Below are positions 1-8,208 of a stretch of 64,000 nucleotides of DNA, in pieces. The notes beneath the pieces were generated by a model. The model was not told the origin of the DNA, did no database searches, and saw nothing but the letters and a program-made list of their open reading frames with translations. Origin of the DNA: Pseudomonas frederiksbergensis (lineage in GTDB: Bacteria > Pseudomonadota > Gammaproteobacteria > Pseudomonadales > Pseudomonadaceae). Location of the stretch: positions 4,464,001-4,528,000 of the forward strand of contig NZ_CP142104.1 in NCBI RefSeq assembly GCF_035751725.1, written 5' to 3'. The position numbers were made by a program, and so were the translations under genes. Position 1 is the stretch's first letter; the number at the start of each line of letters is the position of its first letter.

Positions 1-395
1 AGATCGGCCAGGGTCATGTCCGGGTGTCGCTTCAACGGCGGGTAGTACTGGGCTGCCGGATCATCCAGGGCAAAGCGTTTTTCACCGTAGGCCACGCCGA
101 ACACCGTCGCCAGCAGGCTTTTGCTGATGGACCAGGTCAGGTGCGGAGTCTGCGCGTCAGTCGGACCGGCGTAGCGTTCGTAGACCAATCGACCGTCCTG
201 GATAACGAGCAACGCGTCGGTGCGAATGCCTTGGCGGGTGGCATCATCCCTGGGCGCAAAAGCGTATTGCTCCAAGGCTTCGATGGACGGCCCGCTCGGG
301 GCCTGGCCGGTCGGCCATTGTTCTCCTGGCCAGTCTTCGGCGCGGGCCGTCAGGGTCAGCAGCAAGAGCGTGAACAACAACCAGCCTTTGGACAT
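1..395 (-). CDS. Secreted serine hydrolase (class C beta-lactamase-like), 3' end cut by window edge
   Basis: Read on the minus strand from the ATG at 393-395, this gives about 131 residues and runs off the left edge. The first ~19 residues form a classic signal peptide: MSK, then a Leu-rich core, then an ARA cleavage site before EDWPG, so the protein is exported. Near residue 80 the sequence TWSISKSLLATVFG contains an S-x-x-K motif (SISK), the nucleophile-plus-lysine motif of the beta-lactamase/penicillin-binding-protein fold. The following text (GEKRFALDDPAAQYYPPLK) is typical of class C beta-lactamase-related esterases/peptidases. Downstream motifs (YxN, HxG) lie outside the window. The substrate cannot be inferred; many members are esterases or D-aminopeptidases, not resistance enzymes. 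Confidence 0.8.
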   Translation of the reverse strand, partial: MSKGWLLFTLLLLTLTARAEDWPGEQWPTGQAPSGPSIEALEQYAFAPRDDATRQGIRTDALLVIQDGRLVYERYAGPTDAQTPHLTWSISKSLLATVFGVAYGEKRFALDDPAAQYYPPLKRHPDMTLAD

Positions 396-492
396 GCACG
401 GGGCTCGCAGAGGTGAACCTGCTGAGCCTAGCCAGGGTTGATGACAGTTTGAGGTTCTGGGTGTTGCCCCGGTGGGCGCGACGCTCGACCGG

Positions 493-1365
493 CTATCCCA
501 ACGCCTTGGCCAACCGCTTGGCCCGCGCCCCCGCCGCAATATCCATCACCCCTTTGTCCCGCACCCACATCTCGCGCCACGTTTGCGGCCCGGCGGCCAA
601 GGCATCATCCAGTTCAGCCTCAAGCCCCTTGAACTGGACGAACAACCCACCCAGCAGCACATGCCCAGCGGCTCTGGATGGATGATGACGGCTCACCTCG
701 GCGCAGCCCGCCAGCAGCGCCAGCAGACGCAATTGCAAGGCCTGGGGCCAATTGCATTCCTGGCCCACGCCATATAACCAGGCAGTCATGGCGCTGAGTA
801 CGTAAAGGTCTTCCAGTGTGCGGAACGGCTTGACGTACACATCCCAGCCATCGCCCGGCAGCAATTCGCACAATGCGCCATCCAGCAATACCCGGCCATG
901 GCTGATGTCCGGCATCAAGGGAATGGCGGGGAGTTTTTCCAACGTCACGCCAGGTTCGCCGGGATAGACCACAGCCATGTTCAGTCGCGGTGCCTCGTCG
1001 GCAGCCTCGCTTCGCGCCGCGATCAACAGCCATTCGGCCGCATCGCCAGCGGTGACGAAATCCTTGCGCCCGCTCACTCGCAAGTCGGTCAGCCGGGTCT
1101 TCATATCGGCCGGGCGCAAGCTGCGCTGTTCGGTGGCACACAACGCACCGAGGCTTTGGGGCGCACTCGGCCAAAGCGCTCGCAACGCCGCTTGATAGCC
1201 CACCAGGAACGCCAGCCCCGGCGTGGCCATCGACCGCGCTCCGAGCACGGCCAACTCGAATGGCGTGACCGACCCCAGGCGCTGCATCAATGTGGCATGA
1301 CCTTCCGCCAGATCCGCACAGGCAGGCAGCCGCTCGCTGCGTTCGATCAGGGTTTGCCAAGGCAT
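493..1365 (-). CDS. Acyl-CoA dehydrogenase-like protein (short, divergent)
   Basis: 290 residues, started by ATG at 1363-1365 with a near-perfect ribosome binding site (AAGGAGG) 5 bases upstream. The middle (around residues 90-115, DLRVSGRKDFVTAGDAAEWL) resembles the beta-domain of acyl-CoA dehydrogenases, where GxKxFVT(G/A)A binds FAD. The C-terminal half looks like the helical domain, but the protein is far shorter than the usual ~380 residues and lacks an obvious N-terminal helical domain of normal size. It may be a degenerate or specialised flavoprotein acting on acyl thioesters. It is divergent from the ornithine-lipid genes olsBA, which suggests but does not prove a link to acyl-chain supply. 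Family assignment is by recall of the motif, so it is moderate. Confidence 0.6.
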   Translation of the reverse strand: MPWQTLIERSERLPACADLAEGHATLMQRLGSVTPFELAVLGARSMATPGLAFLVGYQAALRALWPSAPQSLGALCATEQRSLRPADMKTRLTDLRVSGRKDFVTAGDAAEWLLIAARSEAADEAPRLNMAVVYPGEPGVTLEKLPAIPLMPDISHGRVLLDGALCELLPGDGWDVYVKPFRTLEDLYVLSAMTAWLYGVGQECNWPQALQLRLLALLAGCAEVSRHHPSRAAGHVLLGGLFVQFKGLEAELDDALAAGPQTWREMWVRDKGVMDIAAGARAKRLAKALG

Positions 1366-1383
1366 CGGGGCCTCCTTCGCAGG

Positions 1384-1412
1384 CTGTCATATAAGCATCA
1401 CCAAAGCTTCAT
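1384..1412 (+). promoter_or_regulatory. Pho-box-like triple direct repeat upstream of olsB
   Basis: Three heptamers lie at 11-base periodicity: CTGTCAT (1384-1390), GCATCAC (1395-1401) and GCTTCAT (1406-1412), with A/T-rich 4-base spacers (ATAA, CAAA). The first matches the PhoB consensus half-site CTGTCAT exactly; the others keep only the TCA(T/C) core. The position, ~108 bp before the olsB start, and known Pi-limitation induction of bacterial ornithine lipids make PhoB control plausible. It also sits 19 bp upstream of the divergent gene's start. Confidence 0.4.
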
Positions 1413-1519
1413 GGCGATGACACCGGGGCTACATAGCCTGACTTTGCACAACATGGCTGCATAAAGAAAGTCGATTGGCTCAACCCAAGACGGGAGCACA
1501 TCCCGCACGGAGATTCGCT

Positions 1520-2275
1520 ATGACTCAGATCGCCCGCATCAGCGACACCGGCAATGAACGCCGCCTGCAAGCCGAACGCCTGATCGGCGCCCAGGCCTTG
1601 CAAGAAGCACAGGCCCTGCGCTTCAACGTCTTCAGCGGCGAGTTCAACGCCAAGCTCAAGGGCGCGGAGATGGGTCTGGACATGGATGACTATGATGTTC
1701 ACTGCGCCCACATCGGCGTACGTGACTTGAACACCGGCCGCCTCGTGGCAACCACTCGCCTGCTCGATCACCAGGCCGCCAGCAGCCTGGGCCGGTTCTA
1801 CAGCGAAGAAGAATTCAGCCTCAATGGCCTGGTCCATCTCCAGGGCCCGATCCTGGAAATCGGCCGCACCTGCGTCGACCCGGCCTACCGCAACGGCGGC
1901 ACCATCGCGGTGCTCTGGGGCGAGCTGGCCGAGGTCCTGAACGAAGGCGGCTACAGCTACTTGATGGGTTGCGCGAGCATTCCGATGCAGGACGGCGGCA
2001 TTCAGGCCCAGGCCATCATGCAGCGCCTGCGCGAGCGCTACCTGTGCACCGAACACCTGCAAGCCGTGCCGAAAAAGCCATTGCCGACCCTGGACGTACC
2101 GTCCAACGTCATCGCCGAAATGCCCCCGCTGCTCAAGGCCTACATGCGCCTGGGCGCGAAAATCTGCGGCGAACCTTGCTGGGATGAAGATTTCCAGGTG
2201 GCCGACGTGTTTATCCTGCTCAAGCGCGACGAACTCTGCCCGCGTTACGCCCGTCACTTCAAGGCGGCGGTCTGA
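1520..2275 (+). CDS. olsB: L-ornithine N(alpha)-acyltransferase OlsB
   Basis: 251 residues from the ATG at 1520; a TTG at 1475 in frame would extend it, but CGGAG lies just before 1520 and the family begins near here. It transfers a 3-hydroxyacyl chain from acyl-ACP to the alpha-amino group of ornithine, giving lyso-ornithine lipid, the first step to phosphorus-free ornithine lipids. Visible GNAT-like hemolysin/autoinducer-synthase-type features are [14 protein letters not shown] near residue 32, and [16 protein letters not shown] around residues 113-128, the acyl-donor pocket region. Its stop shares one base with the start of olsA, so the two are translationally coupled. Confidence 0.93.
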   Translation: MTQIARISDTGNERRLQAERLIGAQALQEAQALRFNVFSGEFNAKLKGAEMGLDMDDYDVHCAHIGVRDLNTGRLVATTRLLDHQAASSLGRFYSEEEFSLNGLVHLQGPILEIGRTCVDPAYRNGGTIAVLWGELAEVLNEGGYSYLMGCASIPMQDGGIQAQAIMQRLRERYLCTEHLQAVPKKPLPTLDVPSNVIAEMPPLLKAYMRLGAKICGEPCWDEDFQVADVFILLKRDELCPRYARHFKAAV

Positions 2276-3069
2276 TGAGCCGGTTGCGGGTGTACGCGCG
2301 AATCGCGCGAGTGTTGCTGGTCGTTACCCTGGGCCTGGCCATGGCCAGTGTGTTCGGGTTGCTGGAACGCCTGGGACTCGCTCATTCGATGGTGCGCCGC
2401 CAGCGCTGGTCGCGTTTTTTCATGGCGCGGCTGACCAACGCCCTGCCCTTTCGCGTCACCGTCCACGGACAACTGCCGAAACAGCCGATGCTGTGGGTCA
2501 GCAATCACGTGTCCTGGACCGATATCCCGCTGCTGGGCATGCTCACGCCTCTGTCGTTCCTGTCCAAGGCCGAAGTGCGCACCTGGCCGGTGGCCGGATG
2601 GTTGGCGGCCAAGGCCGGCAGCCTGTTCATCCGTCGTGGCTCGGGCGACAGCCAGTTGATCCGCAAGCAGATGAGCCGTCATCTGGAGCAGGCCCATCCG
2701 CTGCTCATGTTCCCCGAAGGCACCACCACCGACGGCCGCACGCTGCGCACCTTCCACGGTCGCCTGTTATCGGCGGCCATCGATGCCGATGTGGCCCTGC
2801 AGCCGGTGGCCATCCGTTACCTGCGCAAGGGCGGACCCGATCTGCTGGCACCGTTCATTGGCGATGACGATCTGCTGTCGCACTTGATGCGACTGTTCGC
2901 CAATGACCTTGGCGATGTGGAAATCCATCTGCTGGAGCCGATTGCCTGTCACGGACAGGAGCGTGCGGCCCTGGCTTTCCAGGCACAGCAGGCGGTGCAC
3001 AGAGCGCTGTTCGGCGAGATGCCCGAGAAGCAGCCAGTACCGGTGCGGCCGGCGGCGATTGCGGCCTGA
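2275..3069 (+). CDS. olsA: Lyso-ornithine lipid O-acyltransferase OlsA
   Basis: 264 residues; the ATG overlaps the olsB TGA by one base. It is a PlsC-family acyltransferase of the inner membrane that adds the second, ester-linked acyl chain to lyso-ornithine lipid. Visible motifs are the catalytic H-x4-D (NHVSWTD, His78 and Asp83), FIRRGSGDS near 118-126, and FPEGTT at 146-151, the glycerolipid acyltransferase block III. An N-terminal hydrophobic stretch (residues ~13-30) should anchor it. With olsB it makes a complete two-step ornithine-lipid pathway, a membrane remodelling response typical of phosphate shortage. Confidence 0.93.
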   Translation: MSRLRVYARIARVLLVVTLGLAMASVFGLLERLGLAHSMVRRQRWSRFFMARLTNALPFRVTVHGQLPKQPMLWVSNHVSWTDIPLLGMLTPLSFLSKAEVRTWPVAGWLAAKAGSLFIRRGSGDSQLIRKQMSRHLEQAHPLLMFPEGTTTDGRTLRTFHGRLLSAAIDADVALQPVAIRYLRKGGPDLLAPFIGDDDLLSHLMRLFANDLGDVEIHLLEPIACHGQERAALAFQAQQAVHRALFGEMPEKQPVPVRPAAIAA

Positions 3070-3094
3070 TCCATATCCGCATGGGCTCCCTTTA

Positions 3095-3116
3095 GGGAGC
3101 GAGCTTGCTCGCTTCC
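3095..3116. repeat. REP-like hairpin between convergent olsA and acpH
   Basis: GGGAGCGAGC, then TT, then GCTCGCTTCC: an imperfect inverted repeat of the Pseudomonas REP type. It lies in the 51-bp gap between two converging genes and could act as a bidirectional 3'-end barrier. Confidence 0.65.
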
Positions 3117-3120
3117 ACAA

Positions 3121-3705
3121 TCAATTCTGCGGCGTGGCTTGGTTTCGCGCAAAATCCTGCAGTTGCGGATAGAACAGCCGAAAGTCCTCGCTCAACGGCT
3201 CATAGAGCCGGACCAGCTCCCCCTTCGCCCCCGCCAGCTCCTCCGGCCGCGACAGGCGCCGCGAAATGCCGCGTAGCACCTGCTCGATCACCTCGAATTC
3301 CCGATAAGACCCCAGCCAGTCATCCGCGGCCATATAAGGTGCGATCTGCGCCAGGCGCCCGGGCAACTGCGGTTCGGTGGCGAGGACCTGGTAGACCCGG
3401 GAGGTGAAATCCATCAGCGGCCCTTCGCCGTACAACGTCCAGTCCCGCGCCAGGCAATGGTCGAAAAACACATCCAGCACGATCCCGGCATAACGCCGCC
3501 GCACCGTGGAAAAGCGCGACAAGGCGATGTCCACCAGCGGATGGCGATCGGTGTACATGTCGATGCGTCGATGCAGGGCAATCGCCGCTTCGATCTGCGG
3601 GTCGTACCGCCCTTGCAGCGGCCCCTTGACGAAATCGCCGTAAAGACTGCCGAGCAGTTGTTCCCGGCCAGGGCCGCCGAGGTGCAGGTGCGCGAGATAG
3701 TTCAT
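3121..3705 (-). CDS. acpH: Acyl carrier protein phosphodiesterase AcpH
   Basis: 194 residues. It matches the AcpH/YajB family, which hydrolyses the 4'-phosphopantetheine arm from holo-ACP. The start MNYLAHLHL is the family signature, followed by GSLYGDFVKG near residues 20-29, HRRIDMYTDRHP near 44-55 and LDVFFDHCLARDW near 77-89. These His/Asp clusters are the metal-binding HD-like residues. Length matches the E. coli enzyme (193). It is divergent from pyeR, and the shared upstream region carries palindromes that may control both. It follows olsBA in the same order that I recall in P. aeruginosa. Confidence 0.9.
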   Translation of the reverse strand: MNYLAHLHLGGPGREQLLGSLYGDFVKGPLQGRYDPQIEAAIALHRRIDMYTDRHPLVDIALSRFSTVRRRYAGIVLDVFFDHCLARDWTLYGEGPLMDFTSRVYQVLATEPQLPGRLAQIAPYMAADDWLGSYREFEVIEQVLRGISRRLSRPEELAGAKGELVRLYEPLSEDFRLFYPQLQDFARNQATPQN

Positions 3706-3730
3706 GACGGGCAGCTTAGCACTGCCACGC

Positions 3731-3834
3731 CTATATCGTTATAACCCGATATAGCGATTTGTGCGGCCTTCAGATCAAATACATATTGGTATATCGCGAA
3801 GCAACGATTTAAGGTTCGCCTCATCGCGATATAG
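3731..3834. promoter_or_regulatory. Palindromic operator candidates for PyeR (CGATATAG motif)
   Basis: Two dyads built from one motif lie upstream of pyeR. CTATATCG (3731-3738) faces CGATATAG (3747-3754) across 8 bases, and ATATCGCGA (3791-3799) faces TCGCGATAT (3824-3832). The second right arm again contains CGATATAG (3827-3834). Such repeated dyads before an autoregulated ArsR-type gene are typical operators. Binding by PyeR is inferred, not shown. Confidence 0.55.
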
Positions 3835-3856
3835 CGTTATTCATGTGAGCTGCCCC

Positions 3857-4159
3857 ATGCCCCTCGACCTCGACGAAATAATAAAAGCCCTGGCACACCC
3901 AGTCCGGCGAGACATCCTCAACTGGCTGAAGGACCCCAAGGTCCAGTTTCCCGAACAGTTGCACAATCACGAATTCGGTATTTGCGCCGGCCAGATCGAC
4001 CAGCGCTGCGGCCTGTCGCAGTCCACGGTCTCCGCGCATCTGGCGGTGTTGCAACGGGCGGGGTTAATCACCAGCCAGAAGGTCGGTCAATGGCACTTCT
4101 TCAAACGCAACGAGGACGTGATCCAACAGTTCCTCCAGCAAATGAGCCAAGAGCTCTGA
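3857..4159 (+). CDS. pyeR: ArsR-family repressor, PyeR-like
   Basis: 100 residues from the ATG at 3857. It is a winged-helix protein of the ArsR/SmtB fold: LAHPVRRDILNWL at residues ~11-23, the recognition helix QSTVSAHLAVLQRAGL at ~55-70, then the wing KVGQWHFFKRNE. It lacks the usual metal-binding ELCVCDL helix; two cysteines (FGICAG and QRCGL) could sense electrophiles or redox state, which is inference. It heads a rightward set pyeR-pyeM-xenB, the order known from P. aeruginosa, where PyeR represses its own operon. The symbol rests on that gene order and remembered similarity. Confidence 0.8.
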   Translation: MPLDLDEIIKALAHPVRRDILNWLKDPKVQFPEQLHNHEFGICAGQIDQRCGLSQSTVSAHLAVLQRAGLITSQKVGQWHFFKRNEDVIQQFLQQMSQEL

Positions 4160-4176
4160 CCCGACAAGGATTCAAC

Positions 4177-5343
4177 ATGCCCCTTTCCCTCTTCATCCTG
4201 GCGCTGAGCGCCTTTGCCATCGGCACGACAGAATTCGTCATCATGGGCCTGCTGCCCGACGTGGCGGCGGACCTCGGCGTATCGATTCCTGGCGCCGGCT
4301 GGTTGGTGACCGGCTACGCCCTGGGCGTGGCGATCGGTGCGCCGTTCATGGCCCTGGCGACCGCGCGACTGCCGCGCAAGGCTGCATTGGTGGCGTTGAT
4401 GGGGATCTTCATCGTCGGCAACCTGCTCTGCGCCGTTGCCAGCGACTACAACGTGCTGATGTTCGCCCGAGTCGTCACCGCCCTCTGCCACGGTGCGTTC
4501 TTCGGCATCGGTTCGGTGGTGGCCGCCGGCCTGGTGGCGCCCAACAAGCGTGCCTCGGCCGTGGCCCTGATGTTCACCGGCCTGACCCTGGCCAACGTGC
4601 TTGGCGTACCGCTGGGCACCGCACTGGGCCAGCAAGCTGGCTGGCGTTCCACCTTCTGGGCCGTGACGATCATCGGGGTGATTGCCTTGATCGGCCTGAT
4701 CCGCTTTTTGCCGGCCAAGCGCGACGAGGAAAAACTCGACATGCGTTCCGAGTTGGTGGCGCTCAAGGGCGCTGGCTTGTGGCTGTCGCTGAGCATGACC
4801 GCGCTGTTCTCCGCCTCGGTATTCACCCTGTTCACCTACGTCGCCCCGCTGCTGGGCGAAGTGACCGGAGTATCGCCCCGTGGCGTGACCTGGACCCTGG
4901 TGCTGATCGGCCTCGGCCTGACCCTGGGCAACATCATTGGCGGCAAGCTCGCGGACAAGAGCCTGGCGAACACGCTGATGGGCGTCTTCCTGACCATGGC
5001 CGTGGTGTCCACCGTACTGAGCTGGACCAGCGTGGCGCTCATCCCCACTGAGATCACCCTGTTCCTCTGGGCCACCGCCTGCTTTGCCGCCGTGCCCGCC
5101 TTGCAAGTCAACGTGGTGACCTTCGGCAAGGCCGCGCCCAACCTGGTGTCCACCTTGAACATCGGCGCCTTCAACATTGGCAATGCCCTGGGCGCCTGGG
5201 TCGGCGGCACTGTCATCGACCATGGCCTGGGCCTGACTACCGTGCCCCTCGCCGCCGGCGCGCTGGCCGTGCTGGCACTGCTGGTGACCCTGATTACTTT
5301 CCGCCAGGGCGGCCATGCCGACCTGGCACCTGCCACTCACTGA
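4177..5343 (+). CDS. pyeM: MFS drug-efflux-type transporter, PyeM-like
   Basis: 388 residues from the ATG at 4177, preceded by AAGGA, 17 bases after the pyeR stop. It is a 12-helix major facilitator of the DHA1/AraJ-YdhP group: FAIGTTEFVIMGLLPDVA at ~12-29, the TM4 region FARVVTALCHGAFFGIGS near 93-110, and a C-terminal half rich in hydrophobic helices. It should act in the inner membrane as a proton antiporter exporting small organic compounds. Its place between an electrophile-type repressor and xenB suggests export of quinones, nitro-compounds or their reduced products; the actual substrate is unknown. Confidence 0.85.
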   Translation: MPLSLFILALSAFAIGTTEFVIMGLLPDVAADLGVSIPGAGWLVTGYALGVAIGAPFMALATARLPRKAALVALMGIFIVGNLLCAVASDYNVLMFARVVTALCHGAFFGIGSVVAAGLVAPNKRASAVALMFTGLTLANVLGVPLGTALGQQAGWRSTFWAVTIIGVIALIGLIRFLPAKRDEEKLDMRSELVALKGAGLWLSLSMTALFSASVFTLFTYVAPLLGEVTGVSPRGVTWTLVLIGLGLTLGNIIGGKLADKSLANTLMGVFLTMAVVSTVLSWTSVALIPTEITLFLWATACFAAVPALQVNVVTFGKAAPNLVSTLNIGAFNIGNALGAWVGGTVIDHGLGLTTVPLAAGALAVLALLVTLITFRQGGHADLAPATH

Positions 5344-5376
5344 TTTTTAACCCCTTCACTTGCGAGGTTGTATTTC

Positions 5377-6426
5377 ATGGCAACAATTTTCGATCCCATC
5401 AAACTCGGCGATATCGAGCTGAAAAACCGCATCATCATGGCCCCGCTTACGCGTTGCCGCGCTGACGCCGGACGCGTACCCAACGCCTTGATGGCCGAGT
5501 ACTACGTGCAACGCGCTTCCGCCGGCCTAATCCTCAGCGAAGCTACTTCGGTTACGCCGATGGGCGTGGGTTACCCGGACACCCCGGGCATCTGGTCCAA
5601 TGACCAAGTACGCGGCTGGTCCAACGTGACCAAGGCAATCCACGGCGCCGGCGGCAAGATCTTCCTGCAACTGTGGCATGTGGGCCGGATCTCCCATCCT
5701 TCCTACTTGAACGGTGAGCTTCCGGTGGCGCCGAGCGCCATCCAGCCCAAGGGTCACGTGAGCCTGGTCCGCCCCTTGGCCGACTACCCAACGCCGCGTG
5801 CATTGGAAACCGCTGAAATCGCCGACATCGTCGACGCCTACCGCGTCGGTGCCGAGAATGCCAAGGCAGCCGGTTTCGACGGCGTGGAAATCCACGGTGC
5901 CAACGGCTATCTGCTCGACCAGTTCCTGCAAAGCAGCACGAACCAGCGCACCGACAACTACGGCGGCTCCCTGGAAAACCGTGCCCGCCTGCTGCTGGAA
6001 GTGACCGACGCGGCGATCGAAGTCTGGGGCGCCGGCCGGGTTGGCGTTCACTTGGCGCCACGCGCAGACTCCCATGACATGGGCGATGAGAACCGTCTGG
6101 AAACCTTCAGCTACGTGGCTCGCGAGCTGGGCAAGCGTGGCATCGCCTTTATCTGCTCCCGCGAGAAGGAAGGTGACGACAGCATCGGCCCTCAACTCAA
6201 ACAGGCGTTCGGCGGCCCGTACATTGCCAACGAACGCTTTACCAAAGAGAGCGCCAATGCGTGGCTGGCCGAAGGCAAGGCTGACGCCGTGGCATTCGGC
6301 GTGCCGTTCATTGCCAACCCGGATTTGCCGGCACGCTTGAAAGCCGACGCGCCATTGAACGAGCCGCATCCGGAAACGTTCTATGGAAAAGGCCCAGTGG
6401 GCTATATCGATTACCCGGTACTTTGA
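5377..6426 (+). CDS. xenB: Xenobiotic reductase B (Old Yellow Enzyme family)
   Basis: 349 residues from the ATG at 5377, with GAGG at a good distance; the in-frame TTG at 5368 is too close to that site. It is an FMN flavoprotein that uses NAD(P)H to reduce activated alkenes, N-ethylmaleimide and nitrate esters or nitroaromatics. Family marks are FDPIKLGDIELKNRI at the N-terminus, LQLWHVGRISHP near residue 98, the substrate-binding His-Asn pair in HGANGYLLDQF (~176-186), the proton-donor Tyr in DNYGGSLENR, and IANPDLPARL near the end. Sequence and length match the P. fluorescens XenB enzymes that degrade nitroglycerin and TNT. It is last in the operon and is followed by a strong terminator. 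Confidence 0.92.
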   Translation: MATIFDPIKLGDIELKNRIIMAPLTRCRADAGRVPNALMAEYYVQRASAGLILSEATSVTPMGVGYPDTPGIWSNDQVRGWSNVTKAIHGAGGKIFLQLWHVGRISHPSYLNGELPVAPSAIQPKGHVSLVRPLADYPTPRALETAEIADIVDAYRVGAENAKAAGFDGVEIHGANGYLLDQFLQSSTNQRTDNYGGSLENRARLLLEVTDAAIEVWGAGRVGVHLAPRADSHDMGDENRLETFSYVARELGKRGIAFICSREKEGDDSIGPQLKQAFGGPYIANERFTKESANAWLAEGKADAVAFGVPFIANPDLPARLKADAPLNEPHPETFYGKGPVGYIDYPVL

Positions 6427-6444
6427 TAACCCGTTAAAACAACA

Positions 6445-6474
6445 AAGCCCTGACACTTTGGTCAGGGCTTTTTT
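6445..6474 (+). terminator. Rho-independent terminator after xenB
   Basis: AAGCCCTGAC, loop ACTTTG, GTCAGGGCTT, then TTTT: a 10-bp perfect stem followed by a T tract, 19 bases after the xenB stop. Confidence 0.9.
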
Positions 6475-6605
6475 ATTCAGTTAAATATTCAGTCAAGCAT
6501 TGGCGCTTTCCGGGATTCCTTGAATATTCCATATTGATGCGGCACACACATCAACCGATCGAGTGTGCCCACCATTAATCACTTTATATTGAGATGGAAC
6601 TCGAC

Positions 6606-7232
6606 ATGAATCCCGCTATTGAAAACGCCCCTCAGGCAGACACAAGTCCTTTTGAAGAATTGCTGAAAAATTTCAATTACGCGCCTCTGGAGGTCTTGCG
6701 CAAATATGCAGCCTCTCTCGGCACGGACGATCACATGGAGCTGCTCAGGGCCCTGGCCATGCAGGCGCAAATGAAAGACGAAGTAGACAACAAGGTAGAG
6801 ATCTGGGAAAGAGAAGACCTTCATCGAAACAAAACCCGTCTTATCATAAGGATCAACAACTACACCCATCACGCCTTTGCAGCACGCACGGACAATCTCG
6901 ACCTGAGTGTCGACGAGCGAAACTTCATTGACCTGCGCCCCTGGGATTGCATGACATTTAAAATCGACTACACGTACATCAGGGAACTGGGCAGCCGCAG
7001 CAAAGATATTTATAGAAGCTTCATTGACTTCGGCGACGACGCACTGGGTTTGCGCTTCGACTTTGGCTTGCGCGTGAATACGTCCTTTGGCTTTTTCTCG
7101 CCGACACTGACTCCCGTCCGAACAGCGAGGGCGATGTCCACTGGCACGACCCCGGTCAACTGTTCGACGCGCATCACCCACGCGCCGAATGCAGAGCCTT
7201 ACCGTTTTACAGTGGAACTCACACTGACCTGA
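6606..7232 (+). CDS. Hypothetical protein, unrecognised, lower GC than neighbours
   Basis: 208 residues if started at the ATG at 6606; the ATG at 6594 adds four. I do not recognise a family. Residues ~1-75 look helical and charged (EELLKNFNYAPLEVLRKYA, EREDLHRNKT). The rest looks like beta-strands: RLIIRINNYTHHAF, DCMTFKIDYTYI, LGLRFDFGLRVNT, and a final YRFTVELTLT. This is a layout seen in some beta-sandwich lectin- or aegerolysin-like proteins, but that is only an impression. There is no signal peptide and no membrane segment. Codon use is visibly more A/T-rich than in xenB or emhR, and the gene stands alone between two terminator-like hairpins, consistent with acquisition. Confidence 0.65.
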   Translation: MNPAIENAPQADTSPFEELLKNFNYAPLEVLRKYAASLGTDDHMELLRALAMQAQMKDEVDNKVEIWEREDLHRNKTRLIIRINNYTHHAFAARTDNLDLSVDERNFIDLRPWDCMTFKIDYTYIRELGSRSKDIYRSFIDFGDDALGLRFDFGLRVNTSFGFFSPTLTPVRTARAMSTGTTPVNCSTRITHAPNAEPYRFTVELTLT

Positions 7233-7264
7233 AAAAAGCAGCCCCGCCAACAGGCTTGGTGGGG
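7231..7264 (-). terminator. Terminator-like hairpin at the end of the emhR transcript
   Basis: On the minus strand GCCCCACC faces GGCGGGGC (one G-T pair) across a 9-base loop, then TGC and a run of six T. It lies 165 bp beyond the emhR stop and abuts the stop of the rightward hypothetical gene, so it could serve both strands. Confidence 0.6.
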
Positions 7265-7428
7265 CGCCGACCAGCCCGTTCGGGCTGACGGGGCGACTTC
7301 GCTTCCTGAAGGAAACAAATTTCCTACAAAATTCGCCGTCGATTGCCTGTTAACCACGGCAGCGTCGGTTTATAACAGCACCCTTGCGCTCAGTATTGAC
7401 ACATACCGACGTAATTACGCATTTTGTT

Positions 7429-8061
7429 TCATTTGCGCAGGCTAGGGCTCAGGTGCAGCATGTCCAGCCCGATCTCCACCCACCGTGCGGCGTCATCCGC
7501 CAGGGCGAAGCTATCGGGGGCCAGCAGCCACTGGTACAAAATGCCATCGATGTAGGCATGCATGGCAACTGCCGCCCGTTCGGGGTCCAGATCATCCGGC
7601 AACTGGCCGCGTTTCATCGCATTGCGCAACGACAGGGCAATGCGCACATTGCAGTCGAGGCTGACTTCGCGTCGCTGCTGGCGCAAGTCGCACATTTCAT
7701 CGGTGAATTCGCACTTATGGAACAGGATCTCATTAATGCGGCGGGTTTTCGGGTCCAGGGCCACTTGCTGGAACAACCGGATCAACAGCTTGCGAATACA
7801 GCCCAGCGGGTCAAGCTCCTCCTCACTTTCACTGGCACGAGCCAGCTCATCGAGCGGTTCGTGGAGGGTATCGAGCATCGCCTGGAGCAGGTCCGCCTTG
7901 TTGCTGAAATGCCAATAGATGGCCCCACGCGTTACCCCGGCCAATGTCGCGATGTCAGCCAGGGTCGTACGCGCCACGCCACGCTCGAAAAAAGCCTTTT
8001 CGGCCGCTTCGAGGATCTGGCTGCGAGTCTCCTGGGCTTCCTCTTTGGTACGACGAACCAT
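7429..8061 (-). CDS. emhR: TetR-family repressor EmhR (TtgR orthologue)
   Basis: 210 residues from the ATG at 8059-8061 ([13 protein letters not shown]), exactly the length and start of P. putida TtgR; an in-frame extension of four residues is less likely. The N-terminal helix-turn-helix is [20 protein letters not shown] (~32-51). The C-terminal domain carries CEFTDEMC, the ligand-pocket region of TtgR, which binds flavonoids, chloramphenicol and other drugs. It represses the divergent emhABC pump operon and itself, with drugs causing release. The shared 266-bp intergenic region holds the matching operator. Confidence 0.93.
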   Translation of the reverse strand: MVRRTKEEAQETRSQILEAAEKAFFERGVARTTLADIATLAGVTRGAIYWHFSNKADLLQAMLDTLHEPLDELARASESEEELDPLGCIRKLLIRLFQQVALDPKTRRINEILFHKCEFTDEMCDLRQQRREVSLDCNVRIALSLRNAMKRGQLPDDLDPERAAVAMHAYIDGILYQWLLAPDSFALADDAARWVEIGLDMLHLSPSLRK

Positions 8062-8208
8062 GGCAGTAAACACCTCAAATCAGGATGCGTAAGCAATGCG
8101 TAAGAATCGGCAAGACAATCTGTAGGACAGCGTCTGTCAAAATGCGTCCCCAATCCGCACCGGCCTTTGTCAGGCTTTTGTAAATTCGGATGGTACGCAA
8201 TTTTGCTG

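Noticed and set aside
24..441. Plus-strand frames at the left edge
   Set aside because: The minus strand gives a signal peptide and a beta-lactamase-type SxxK motif; the plus frames have Arg/Gln-rich shadow composition.
4087..5340. Long minus-strand frame opposite pyeM
   Set aside because: His/Gln/Gly-rich shadow of a high-GC gene; the plus strand encodes a clear 12-helix transporter.
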